Origin: Phytophthora sp. 'mugwort'
Lineage: Eukaryota; Oomycota; Peronosporomycetes; Peronosporales; Peronosporaceae
Assembly (NCBI GenBank): GCA_033558025.1
Contig: JAUCEF010000017.1
Coordinates: forward strand, 1,178,001 to 1,242,000
DNA length: 64,000 nucleotides
Direction: 5' to 3'
In this document: positions 42,791 to 53,548 of the stretch, piece by piece
Layout of the letters: the number at the start of each line of letters is the position of its first letter
Position numbering within the stretch: position 1 is the first letter of the stretch
Program-made: the position numbers and the translations under genes
The notes under the pieces: model-generated
What the model saw: only the letters and a program-made list of their open reading frames with translations
Told to the model about the DNA's origin: nothing
Database searches by the model: none

Positions 42791-43140
42791 TGATGAAAGG
42801 TATGGATCTTGGACACGAAGCTTGTACGAAGCGGAGGGAGGGACGTCGCAGACGGCGGGACCGGAGCGAAGGCACTTGAGGGGTAGAATGAAGATTCGAA
42901 AGTGATTGAATTGTTGGAGCTTACACCCTACTGTTATAGACACGCGACCCTGCGTCCTATCACCTAGTGCATCTAATCAACCATCACTCACCGGTGTTCG
43001 TCCAATCATCCTACTCGTCTAATCATCGGTGGCGTAAACAACTTACTGTAATCACCATAATCAACGTGGGTTCGGATTGGACCGGCTCGGGTTAACCGGT
43101 TCACGGCTAATAACTGATACCAAACCGGTAACCGTCAATA
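42791..43140 (-). repeat. E5 5' LTR (350 bp, A-b)
   Basis: TATTGACGG...ATCA in sense, with private changes from E11 LTRs (ACTTACTG near 43041, CCGGCTCGG near 43084). It is followed by 13 bases of A polypurine tract and body end (43141-43153), so it was also the 3' LTR of a second A element, as in the E2/E3 dimer. Confidence 0.9.
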
Positions 43141-43153
43141 CGCCCCCTCAATG

Positions 43154-43438
43154 CTACCTCTAAGCCTACAGTTCTACCTACTGGGTACACTCTACTGGAT
43201 TCTCTACTGGATACTGAGTTACTTCAGCCAATCAGGGAGTGCCACGTAGAGCCCATCATGTACCCACAATCTTGTACCCACCCATGGCGTAATTGTCCGT
43301 GGCGTAAACACCGCCCCATAAACACCGTGACGTAATCTTCGTCTCGTAATCACAGGATGATTGCGGTGCCACTGAGTGAAGGTCATACCGGTATCCTACC
43401 GGTATACAGCAGCTGGTCGAGACGTCTTCTTGACAACA
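43154..43438 (-). repeat. E12: B2 LTR, truncated, 285 bp
   Basis: B2-type LTR missing about 70 bp of its U5 end; the break with the A remnant falls at a TGC shared by both. Its intact U3 end (TTGACAACA) is followed by ATACGG of A-a sequence (E13). No body remains, so it is a solo or residual LTR. Confidence 0.88.
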
Positions 43439-44383
43439 ATACGGAGTACAAACAGGCAGGGAAGCGCAAGAGCCGCCCGAGTGACGAAGATGAAGCTGCC
43501 AGAAGACCGCGCGCTGTGCGTCATCGACCTGGACTGGAAGAAGCAAGTGCACCGAACGACTCCCCTTCGCACCGAACAGACGCAGATGAAGAAGAAAAGT
43601 CTGGAGACCAAGATGAAGAATCGACTCCATCTGTGTTTTGGCGTGCAAGTGCCAACGCGGTCGAAGCAGCCGTGGACTTATCGGAGCCGTCGACATTCCA
43701 AGAAGCGGTCAACGGCCCGGACCAACTGCACTGGCGCAAGGCGATTCGTGCTGAGTTAAAGTCGATGCGACTTCGTGGTGTGTTTCGTGCTGCCAAGTTG
43801 CCCAGCGGACAACGCGCCATCGGTACCAAGTGGGTGTTCAAGATAAAGCGCAAAGCCGACGGATCGATCGAGAAATACAAGGCGCGCCTGGTGGCCAAGG
43901 GTTTCAAGCAAAAGTACGGCATCGACTACACGGAGACGTTCTCGCCCGTGGTCAAGTACGTGACGCTGCGCATGGTCATCGCGATTGCCAAGTATTTCGA
44001 CTGGCCCCTCGACCAACTCGACGTGGTAACGGCATTTCTGTACGGCGTCATGAAGGAGTTGGTGTTCTGCGTGGTTCCTGAAGGCGTCGAGCTGGATGGT
44101 GATTTCGACTGCCTGGAATTGGTGAAGGCGATTTACGGTCTCAAGCAAGCTTCGCGCGTATGGAACGAGACCTTCGACGAATTCGTGTGTTCTATCGGTT
44201 TTCAAGTTTCAGCCTTCGACCCGTGCCTCTACATCAAGGTTGTCGATGGCCACTGTGTGCTCGTGCTGGTCTACGCGGACGATGTGTTGGTCACCGGAAG
44301 TTCACCCGAGCTGATCTCACGCACGAAGAACGACCTCAAGACACGCTTCGAAATGACTGACAGTGGCAAGTGTGTGTTCGTTC
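43439..44383 (+). pseudogene. E13: A-a linker and RT fragment
   Basis: Plus-strand A-a fragment from the acidic linker ([17 protein letters not shown]) into RT, open throughout. It contains YADDVLVTG instead of the YVDD motif present in all other A copies (near 44272), a substitution in the catalytic loop. It ends after CGTTC at a B1 LTR (E14). The matching other side of that insertion, LTR followed by CGTTC and the next A-a codons, is found inverted at 6571-6576 (E4/E3). Confidence 0.87.
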
Positions 44384-44696
44384 TGTTGTCAAGGAGACGC
44401 CTCGAGCAGCTGCTGTATACCGGTAGGATACCGGTATGACCTTCACTCAGTGGCACCTCAATCACTCCGGCGATTACGGGACGATGATTACGATGCACGT
44501 GGGTACAAGATTGTGGGTACAAGATGGGCATCGACGTGGCGCTCTGCGATTGGCTGAAGTAGCTCAGTATCCAGTAGAGAATCCAGTAGAGTGTACCCAG
44601 TAGGTAGAACTGTAGGCTTAGAGGTAGCAAGGAGTTTGCGAACTAAGGACCTAAATCAATCACTTTGCATTTTGCCATCAAGTGACCAAGCCTTTT
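44384..44696 (+). repeat. E14 5' LTR (313 bp, B1 type)
   Basis: Left flank CGTTC of A-a RT (44379-44383). Confidence 0.93.
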
Positions 44697-44700
44697 GGTT

Positions 44701-47700
44701 ATGAGCCCAAGCCCCGCCTTCTCTGAAGACCCCGACTACGCCTTCGCCATGGACGCCACGCCGCCTTCTGCCTTCCGCATCAACAAGTTCGACGGAGCTA
44801 ACTTCCACACGTGGAAGTTCAAGATGCAGATGGTGCTCGAGGAGCGCGAACTGTGGGAAGTGACAAGTGGGGAAGTGAAGCTGGAGCACTGCCAGACTGC
44901 GGCGGATCAAGCGCTCTTTCGGAAGAAGTCGCGCAAGGCGCTGGCGATCATCTGTCTCGCGATGGAGGATTCGCAGCTGCCGCTGGTTCGCTCGGCGAGT
45001 GGCGCGCATGATGCATGGTCAAGACTGGAAGGACACTTCGAGAAGAAGAGTTTGGCCAACAAGCTCTTTCTTCGTCGGCGTTTCTTCACGACGATGATGG
45101 ACGAAGGTGATGATGTGCTGGAGCACATCAACAAGATCAAGACGCTGGCGGAGCAGCTCGACGCAGTGGGCGCTCCGGTCAGCGAGGACGACTTGGTGAT
45201 CACGCTTTTGGGAAGTCTGAGCGAGTCGTACCAGTTCCTGATCACGGCGTTGGAGTCGAGAGCCGACTCACTGTCGTGGGAACTCGTGACGTCTCGGCTG
45301 CTTCATGAGGACATGAAGCGCAAGGAACAAGGTGGCGGTACGGACGGCACCGCGCACGGTCAAGGTCAAGCGTTCATGACAAGCGACAACAAGCGCAAGG
45401 GTCGGCAGGCGCAGAAGACTAGTGCCTGTCACTACTGTGGCGAGCAGGGACATTGGATCGCCAAGTGTCCGGTGCGAATCCGCGAGAACGCGGAGCGGCA
45501 GAGGCCGCAACGAGCGAATGTCGCGCAGAGTGAAGATGACTCTGGCGACTTCCTCTTCTCGGTTGGTGGTAACACGGGTGCCTCCAAGTCGAATGGAGTG
45601 TGGCTGGTCGACTCAGGTGCGACGCAGCACATGACGTACTCGAAGGAGTACATGAAGAACTACAAGCAGATCTCTCCGGTGGACGTGCATCTCGCGGACG
45701 ACGGTGTGGTTCAGGCTGTGGGGACCGGCGACATTGTGATGTCGATGAAGACCCCGCGTGGCATGAAGAAGGGTGTACTCACGAACGTGTGGCACATTCC
45801 GAAGCTGTCGCGCAACCTGTTTTCGGTTGGTCGGTTCACTAAGGACGTCGGGCCAGTTATCTTCGAGAGCGACGGGTGCTTCGCTGAAACGAAGAGTCTC
45901 AAGTGGAAGCTCGGCGCTCGTGAGGGCAAAGGACTGTTCAAGCTGTGCATGACTCCGATGATGCCTGACGAGGCCAATGCGGCAAGTTCGAAGGATCGCC
46001 AAGGGGACACCACGTCGTACCTCTGGCACCTTCGACTTGGTCACATCGGCCATGGCGGTCTAGACGACATCGTCAAGAAGGGCTACGGTGTTGGTATCGA
46101 TATGGCGTCGGTGAAGCAGTGGGAGTTATGCGACGGATGCTCACTCGGCAAGCAAACGCGAGTAAGCTACATGAAGACGTCGCCAAACCGTGCCAAGCAA
46201 GTGCTAGAAGTCGTACACAGTGATGTATGCGGTCCCATGCAGACGCCGACCTTTGGAGGCAAGCGCTATTTTGTCACGTTTATCGATGACAAGTCGCACT
46301 TCTGTGTGGTGTACTTGCTGCGCAACAAGTCCGAGGTGGCCGACAAGTTCGCGCAATTCGTCGCGTTAGCTGAGACCCAGACTGGCAAGCGCGTGAAAAT
46401 GCTGCGGAGCGACAACGGCGGCGAGTACACTTCGGGTGAGATGGCCAAGTTCTGTGCGGACCGTGGTATCATGCAGAAGTTCACGCCGCCATACACGCCT
46501 CAGCTGAACGGAGTCGCCGAGCGCATGAACCGGACGTTGGTGGAGTGTGCGCGTTGCATGCTGGAACATGCTGGATTGCCCAAGACGTATTGGGGTGAAG
46601 CTATCGTGACAGCTACGTTCCTCCGTAATCGGTGTCCGACGCGTGCCATCAACCACGACAAGTCGCCGCACCAGGTTTGGACAGGCAAGAAACCGCTGCT
46701 AGCGAACCTCAAGGTGTTCGGTTGCCACGCGTACGTGCACGTGCCGAAGGAGAAGCGCACCAAGTTTGACGCTCGGTCGGTGCGCTGTCGGTTCCTGGGA
46801 TACTCGGAGCATGAGAAAGCGTACCGTTTCGAAGAGACCAAGAGCGGTCGCGTGCTGGTGAGCCGCGACGCGCAGTTTATGGAAGACGTCTTCGACAGTG
46901 GGAGACGTGACTACCATCAGAGGGAGGTGGTGGTCATTCAAGATGAAGAGACGACGGGTCAAGATTCGTTGCAGTCGGATGAAGACGACAAAGAAGAAGA
47001 AGACGAAGAAGAAGACGAAGAAACAGCGCGGGACGAAGGTTTTGAACCAGGCAGCAAGCGACACCCGCGGACGCAGTCGCTGGAAGAAGCTGTGGAAGTT
47101 CCAAGTGCCAAGCGGCAGAGTCGACACCTGACTCTGGACGAGATGTCGGCTGCGGCTCAAGAAAGTCAAGACTTCGAAGCTGCATACGTCGTGAATTCAG
47201 TGGGAGAAATGCCGACCACGTTCAAGTCGGCGATAGAATCCAGCGACGCAGTCAAGTGGAAGGAGGCGTGTGACTCGGAGGTCGAGTCGCTCCGCAAGAA
47301 CGAGACGTGGATCCTCGTGCCGCTGCCAAAAGGACGCAAGGCAATCGGCAACCGATGGGTGTTCCGTGTGAAGGAGAACCAGGCTGGAGAGATCGAACGG
47401 TTCAAGGCGCGCCTGGTGGCCAAGGGTTTTTCGCAGAAGTACGGCATCGACTACGACGAGACTTTCGCGCCAGTGGCCAAGTTCACGTCGATCAGGATCC
47501 TGCTCAGTCTGGCGGCCAAGTACAATCTCATGGTGCACCAGATGGATGTCAAGACAGCTTTCCTGAACGGTTTGTTAGACGAAGACATCTGCATGGCACA
47601 GCCGGACGGCTACATCGATGAAAAGCACCCGGACTATGTCTGTCAGCTCAAGCGGTCTCTTTACGGTTTGAAGCAGTCGCCGCGGATGTGGAACAAGACC

Positions 47701-48837
47701 ATCGACGACCTCATGCTCAAGCTAGGGTTCAAGAAGTGCGAGTCTGACCACTGCATCTACTTCAAGCGTGACGACCAAGACATGATCTTCGTGGCGCTAT
47801 ATGTCGACGACCTGATCCTCGCAAGTAACAACGACAAGCTGCTCAAGTCGACGAAGAAGGCGCTCAGTGACCGTTTCGAGATGACGGACCTGGGCCAGCT
47901 CAAGTACTTCCTCGGCATGGAAATCGATCAAGATGTGACGACAGGGAAGGTGTCGATGCGGCAAACCAAGTTTGCGAAAGACATTCTGGAGAAGTTCAAC
48001 ATGGAGAAGAGCAACCCTGTTAAGACGCCACAGGATCCGGGCCTCAAGCTGACCAAGGCCATGTGCGAGGGCGGCTGCAAGCACAACGAGACCATGGTAA
48101 ACGTGCCATACCGGAACGCTGTGGGATGCCTCATGTATCTCATGGTAGGCACACGCCCGGACCTCGCAGCAGCAGTGGGAGTTCTCAGCCAGTTTGCAGC
48201 AGACCCATGCCCGACACACTGGCAGGCGCTCAAGAGGGTCTTCAGGTACATTCAAGGCACGAAGACGCACGGCATCGAGTTTCAAGCGAGCTGCGACGAC
48301 GGACCCCAAGGCTATTCAGATGCCGACTGGGCTGGAGACATCGAGTTAAGAAGAAGTACAAGTGGCTACGCGTTCATGATGAATGGCGGATGCATCAGCT
48401 GGAGGAGCAAGAAGCAGCGGACAGTGGCGCTGTCTTCGACGGAAGCTGAGTACATGGCGCTACCGGAGGCGACACAAGAGGCGGTGTGGCTTAAGGTGTT
48501 CCTGTGCGAGCTCGGCGAGATGACAAGCGATGAAGCAATCAAGATCTACGAGGACAACCAAGGCTCCATCGCGTTGGCCAAGAATCCCGAATTCCACAAG
48601 CGCACCAAGCACATCGACATTCGCTACCATTTCGTGCGCGAGAAGGTGGAAGACGGTCAAGTGGTGCTGCAGTATGTTTCGACAACCGACATGCTGGCGG
48701 ACATCATGACGAAGCCAATCTCTGCGACGCAGTTCAGTGTGCTCCGGAGCAAACTCGGCATCGAAGCGCTGAAGGCTGTCGAGTCGAGTGGGAGTGTTGT
48801 CAAGGAGACGTCTCGACCAGCTGCTGTATACCGGTAG
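44701..48837 (+). CDS. gag-pol: E14 Gag-Pol polyprotein, full-length chimera (1378 aa)
   Basis: Uninterrupted ORF from ATG 44701 in the primer binding site (44697-44712). The N-terminus is B1 (PAFSEDPDYAF, PPSAFRINKFDGANF); from about codon 84 onward it is B2: knuckle CHYCGEQGHWIAKC, protease WLVDSGATQHM, DD35E integrase (VHSDVCGPM, LRSDNGGEY, NGVAERM), RT YVDDLILAS, RNase [19 protein letters not shown]. The C-terminus and stop are in the 3' LTR (KETSRPAAVYR). Relative to E6 and E19 the acidic linker has a 12-bp GAA/GAC expansion near 47015. Private changes (DEDICMAQ, ALPEATQ, IELRRS) suggest relaxed constraint, but all motifs remain. Confidence 0.93.
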   Translation: MSPSPAFSEDPDYAFAMDATPPSAFRINKFDGANFHTWKFKMQMVLEERELWEVTSGEVKLEHCQTAADQALFRKKSRKALAIICLAMEDSQLPLVRSASGAHDAWSRLEGHFEKKSLANKLFLRRRFFTTMMDEGDDVLEHINKIKTLAEQLDAVGAPVSEDDLVITLLGSLSESYQFLITALESRADSLSWELVTSRLLHEDMKRKEQGGGTDGTAHGQGQAFMTSDNKRKGRQAQKTSACHYCGEQGHWIAKCPVRIRENAERQRPQRANVAQSEDDSGDFLFSVGGNTGASKSNGVWLVDSGATQHMTYSKEYMKNYKQISPVDVHLADDGVVQAVGTGDIVMSMKTPRGMKKGVLTNVWHIPKLSRNLFSVGRFTKDVGPVIFESDGCFAETKSLKWKLGAREGKGLFKLCMTPMMPDEANAASSKDRQGDTTSYLWHLRLGHIGHGGLDDIVKKGYGVGIDMASVKQWELCDGCSLGKQTRVSYMKTSPNRAKQVLEVVHSDVCGPMQTPTFGGKRYFVTFIDDKSHFCVVYLLRNKSEVADKFAQFVALAETQTGKRVKMLRSDNGGEYTSGEMAKFCADRGIMQKFTPPYTPQLNGVAERMNRTLVECARCMLEHAGLPKTYWGEAIVTATFLRNRCPTRAINHDKSPHQVWTGKKPLLANLKVFGCHAYVHVPKEKRTKFDARSVRCRFLGYSEHEKAYRFEETKSGRVLVSRDAQFMEDVFDSGRRDYHQREVVVIQDEETTGQDSLQSDEDDKEEEDEEEDEETARDEGFEPGSKRHPRTQSLEEAVEVPSAKRQSRHLTLDEMSAAAQESQDFEAAYVVNSVGEMPTTFKSAIESSDAVKWKEACDSEVESLRKNETWILVPLPKGRKAIGNRWVFRVKENQAGEIERFKARLVAKGFSQKYGIDYDETFAPVAKFTSIRILLSLAAKYNLMVHQMDVKTAFLNGLLDEDICMAQPDGYIDEKHPDYVCQLKRSLYGLKQSPRMWNKTIDDLMLKLGFKKCESDHCIYFKRDDQDMIFVALYVDDLILASNNDKLLKSTKKALSDRFEMTDLGQLKYFLGMEIDQDVTTGKVSMRQTKFAKDILEKFNMEKSNPVKTPQDPGLKLTKAMCEGGCKHNETMVNVPYRNAVGCLMYLMVGTRPDLAAAVGVLSQFAADPCPTHWQALKRVFRYIQGTKTHGIEFQASCDDGPQGYSDADWAGDIELRRSTSGYAFMMNGGCISWRSKKQRTVALSSTEAEYMALPEATQEAVWLKVFLCELGEMTSDEAIKIYEDNQGSIALAKNPEFHKRTKHIDIRYHFVREKVEDGQVVLQYVSTTDMLADIMTKPISATQFSVLRSKLGIEALKAVESSGSVVKETSRPAAVYR

Positions 48838-49148
48838 GATACCGGTATGACCTTCACTCAGTGGCATCGCAATCATCATGTGATTACGAGACGAAGATTA
48901 CGTCACGGTGTTTATGGGACGGTGTTTACGCCACGGACGATTACGCCATGGGTGGGTACAAGATTGTGGGTACATGATGGGCTCTACGTGGCACTCCCTG
49001 ATTGGCTGAAGTAACTCAGTATCCAGTAGAGAATCCAGTAGAGTGTACCCAGTAGGTAGAACTGTAGGCTTAGAGGTAGCAAGGAGTTTGCGAACTAAGG
49101 ACCTAAATCAATCACTTTGCATTTTGCCATCAAGTGACCAAGCCTTTT
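48795..49148 (+). repeat. LTR shared by E14 (3') and E15 (5'), 354 bp, B2 type
   Basis: The B polypurine tract lies upstream and the primer binding site (49149-49164) downstream. It is flanked by B sequence on both sides, so it has no target duplication. Confidence 0.93.
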
Positions 49149-49152
49149 GGTT

Positions 49153-52100
49153 ATGAGCCCAAGCCCCGCCTTCTCTGAAGACCCCGACTACGCCTTCGCC
49201 ATGGACGCCACGTCGACTACCGCCCGCATTAACAAGTTCGACGGAACTAACTTCCACACGTGGAAGTTCAAGATGCAGATGGTGCTCGAGGAGCGCGAAC
49301 TGTGGGAAGTGACAAGTGGGGAAGTGAAGCTGGAGCACTGCCAGACTGCGGCGGATCAAGCGCTCTTTCGGAAGAAGTCGCGCAAGGCGCTGGCGATGAT
49401 CTGTCTCGCGATGGAGGATTCGCAGCTGCCGCTGGTTCGCTCGGCGAGTGGCGCGCATGATGCATGGTCAAGACTGGAAGGACACTTCGAGAAGAAGAGT
49501 TTGGCCAACAAGCTCTTTCTTCGTCGGCGTTTCTTCACGCTCATGATGGAGGAAGGTGATGATGTGCTTCAACACATCAACAAGCTCAAGACTCTGGCGG
49601 AACAGCTCGACGCGGTCGGCGCTCCGGTCAGCGAGGACGACTTGGTGATCACGCTTCTCGGGAGCCTGAGCGAGTCGTATCAGTTCCTGATCACGGCGTT
49701 GGAGTCAAGATCCGACACGCTGACGTGGGAGCTGGTGACGTCTCGGCTGCTACATGAAGACATGAAGCGCAAGGAGCAGGGTGGCGATGGAGATGGCGCC
49801 GCGCCTGGCCAGGCGTTCATGATGAGGGACAACAAGCATAAGGGCCGACCGTCGAAGAAGAACGGTGCGTGCCACAACTGCGGCAAGCATGGACATTGGA
49901 TCGCGGAGTGTCCCTCGCGGATCCATGACAACACGGAACGGCAGCGCTCGCAGCGTGCCAACGTCGCGCGTGAGGACGACTCCGGCGACTATCTCTTCTT
50001 CGTCGACGGCGATGGCGATGCGGCCATGGCAGCGTCGGCGAGTGGCACATGGCTGGTCGACTCGGGTGCGACGCAGCACATGGCGCACTCCAAGAAGTTC
50101 ATGAGAAACTACAAGGCCTTCACTCCGGTCGACGTGCGTCTCGCAGACGACGCTGTGGTTCAAGCGATCGGCAGCGGCGACATTGTGATGGAGATGAAGA
50201 CGCCTCGTGGCATCAAGAAGGGTGTGCTCACGAACGTGTGGCACATTCCCAAGCTAACGCGCAACCTCTTCTCGATCGGGCGCTTCACCAAGGACGTCGG
50301 ATCAGTGACCTTCGACAGCGACGGATGCTTCATCGCGCTGAAGGGGATGAAGTGCACGATAGGTGCGCGTGACGGCAAGCTGTTCAAGCTGTGCATGACG
50401 CCCGTGCGCCTGGACGAAGCGAATTCGGCGAGTCCGAACGGGAGCCAAGGGGACACCAAGTCGTACCTCTGGCACCTTCGACTAGGTCACATCGGTCACG
50501 CTGGGCTCGACGCCATCGTCAAGAAGAAGCTCAGCGTCGGCATTGACCTCGGGTCCGCGAGCAAGTGGGAGACGTGCGACGGATGCGCGCTCGGCAAGCA
50601 GACGCGATTGAGTTTCGAATCGACATCGCCCAAGCGTGCCAATGAACTACTGGAGGTAGTGCACAGTGACGTATGCGGGCCCATGCGCACGCCGACGTTT
50701 GGCGGCAAGCGCTACTTCGTCACCTTTATCGACGACAAGTCGCGCTACTGCGTGGTGTACCTGGTAAAGAACAAGTGGGAGGTGGCCGACAAGTTCGGCA
50801 CTTTGTGGCGTTTGCGGAGACACAGACCGGCAAGCGCGTCAAGGAGCTTCGCAGTGACAACGGTGGTGAGTACAAATCCGACAAAATGGCCAAGTTTTGC
50901 AGCAAGCGCGGCATCGTGCAGAAGTTCACGCCGCCATACACGCCGCAGCTCAACGGAATCGCGGAGCGCATGAACCGGACGCTAGTTGAATGCGCGCGGT
51001 GCATGCTGGAGCACGCGAGTCTGTCCAAGGCATACTGGGGCGAAGCAGTCATGACGGCTATGTTCCTGCGCAACCGCTGTCCGACACATGCGCTTGACAA
51101 CGATAAGTCTCCGTACGAGCTGTGGACTGCCAAGAAACCATTGCTGGCCAACCTCAAAGTCTTCGGTTGCCACGCCTACGTGCATGTGGCGAAAGAGAAG
51201 CGAACCAAGCTGGATGCGCGATCGGTGCGATGCAGGTTCCTGGGGTACTCGGACCACGAGAAAGCGTATCGGTTCGAGGAGATCGAGAGTGGTCGCGTGC
51301 TGGTGAGCCGCGATGCACAGTTCATGGAAGACGTCTTCGACGGTGGAAGACGCGACTACAAACCCAAGGAGGCGCTGGTGGACCTTCAAGATGCGGAAGA
51401 AGGCACCATGGACAAAGATGAACAGTCGGCATCGGACGACGAAGATGAAGAGACTGCGCGAGGTGATGAATTCTTGCCCGGCAGCAAGAGACACCCGCGG
51501 ACACAGTCGCTGGAGGAAGCGGTGGAGACCCCGAGTGCCAAGCGATACGCGTCAGAGAATCGACGCCAAGGCCTGGATGAGATGTCTGCCATGGCTCGAG
51601 ACAACGACAAGAGCTTCGAGGCGGCGTACGTCGTGGATTCAGTGGGAGAAATGCCGACCACGTTCAAGTCGGCGATGGAATCCAACGACGCACGCAAATG
51701 GAAGGAGGCCTGCGACTCGGAGTACGACTCGCTGCGAAGAACGACACATGGGACGTGGTACCGCTGCCCAAGGGACGCAAGGCTATCGGCTGTCGATGGG
51801 TCTTTCGCGTGAAGGAGAACCAAGCCGGCGAGATCGAACGATACAAGGCGCGCCTGGTGGCTAAGGGCTTCTCGCAGAAGCACGGCATCGACTACGACGA
51901 GACCTTCGCGCCCGTGGCCAAGTTTACGTCCATCCGAATCGTGCTAGCGATGGCTGCCAAGTACGGGCTCAAGCTGCACCAGATGGACGTTAAGACAGCC
52001 TTTCTTAACGGCGTCCTGGATGAAGACATCTACATGCAGCAGCCGGACGGATACATAAGCGAAGGACGCCCGGATCATGTGTGCAAGCTCAAGCGCGCGC

Positions 52101-53278
52101 TCTACGATCTCAAGCAGTCGCCGCGCATGTGGAACCATACCATCGACGACTTCATGCTCAAGCTGGACTTCGACAAGTGCGAGACCGACCACTGCGTCTA
52201 CGTCAAGCGCAACGGCGACAGCATGGTGCTCGTGGTGCTGTACGTGGACGACCTGGTGATTGCGAGCAGTGATGACGACATGCTCAAGGCGACCAAGAGC
52301 GCACTAAGCAAGCGGTTCGAGATGACGGACCTAGGCGAGCTGAGCTACTTTCTCGGAATGGAGATCAAGCAAGACATCAAGGCTGGTGAGGTGACGATGC
52401 GGCAGACCAAGTTCGCGCGGAGCATCCTGAGCAAGTTCAGCATGGAGAACAGCAAGCCCGTGAAAACGCCGCAGGATCCCGGACTCAAGCTGACCAAGGC
52501 TATGTGCGACGGCGGGTGCAAGCATGATGACACCATGGCAGGCGTGCCTTACCGGAACGCCGTGGGCTGCCTCATGTACTTGATGGTGGGCACCCGACCG
52601 GATCTGGCTGCGGCAGTGGGCACACTGAGTCAGTTCGCTGCAGACCCATGCCCCACGCACTGGCAAGCACTCAAGCGTGTCCTCCGCTACATCCAAGGCA
52701 CGGCGACGTACGGCATCGAGTTTCGCACCAAGGACCAAGACGGCGTCTGCGGCTACTCGGATGCGGACTGGGCGGGTGATGTGGAGTCGCGCCGCAGCAC
52801 GAGCGGATACGCGTTCATAATGAGCGGTGGATGCGTGAGCTGGCGCAGCAAGAAGCAGAGGACGGTGGCACTATCGTCGACGGAAGCCGAGTACATGGCG
52901 CTATCGGAGGCAACACAGGAGGCTGTGTGGCTCAAGGCGTTTCTGTGCGAGATAGGCGAAACCACAGAGGGCAAGGCGATCAAGATCTACGAAGACAACC
53001 AAGGATCCATCGCGCTTGCCAAGAATCCCGAGTTTCACAAGCGTACCAAGCATATCGACATTCGCTACCACTTCGTGCGCGAGAAGGTCGAGGACGGAGA
53101 AGTGGTGCTCGAGTACTGTCCGACGCAAGACATGCTGGCGGACCTGATGACCAAGCCCATTCCAGCGGCGCAGTTCGACTGTCTCCGGAGCAAGCTCGGC
53201 ATCGAAGCACCGAAGGCTATCGAGTCGAGTGGGAGTGTTGTCAAGGAGACGCCTCGAGCAGCTGCTGTATACCGGTAG
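49153..53278 (+). pseudogene. gag-pol: E15 gag-pol with two -1 frameshifts
   Basis: Starts at ATG 49153. The first 20 codons are B1-like (AFSEDPDYAF), then STTARINKFDGTN of B2, then B1 to the end. Gag, knuckle, protease and the first integrase Asp are in frame. A C is missing near 50797 (TTCGGCAC against TTCGCGCAC) inside integrase, and another near 51736 (CTGCGAAG against CTGCGCAAG) before RT, so integrase end, linker and RT-RNase H lie in three successive frames. LYDLKQSP replaces the conserved LYGLKQSP. The stop is in the 3' LTR. It is non-functional as read. Confidence 0.91.
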
Positions 53279-53548
53279 GATACCGGTATGACCTTCACTC
53301 AGTGGCACCTCAATCACTCCGGCGATTACGGGACGATGATTACGATGCACGTGGGTACAAGATTGTGGGTACAAGATGGGCATCGACGTGGCGCTCTGCG
53401 ATTGGCTGAAGTAACTCAGTATCCAGTAGAGAATCCAGTAGAGTGTACCCAGTAGGTAGAACTGTAGGCTTAGAGGTAGCAAGGAGTTTGCGAACTAAGG
53501 ACCTAAATCAATCACTTTGCATTTTGCCATCAAGTGACCAAGCCTTTT
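53236..53548 (+). repeat. E15 3' LTR (313 bp, B1 type)
   Basis: Ends CCTTTT directly before TTGACAAG of A-b gag. It holds the B core promoter motif about 35 bp from its end, pointing into E16. Confidence 0.93.

Larger units (their letters stand above)
44384..49148 (+). mobile_element. E14: B1/B2 chimeric element with unlike LTRs
   Basis: Its 5' LTR (44384-44696, 313 bp) is B1 type and its 3' LTR (48795-49148, 354 bp) is B2 type. Gag begins as B1 and becomes B2 between about codon 36 and 84. A single retrotransposition gives identical LTRs, so this unit arose by DNA recombination after insertion. The 3' LTR is also the 5' LTR of E15, which has the opposite composition. Confidence 0.92.
48795..53548 (+). 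mobile_element. E15: B2/B1 chimeric element, tandem with E14
   Basis: B2 5' LTR (shared), Gag codons STTARINKFDGTN of B2 type, then B1 gag-pol and a B1 3' LTR (53236-53548). The switch to B1 falls in the same ~150-bp gag interval as the opposite switch in E14. The right flank TTGAC belongs to A-b gag (E16) and does not match the left flank CGTTC of E14. Confidence 0.9.
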
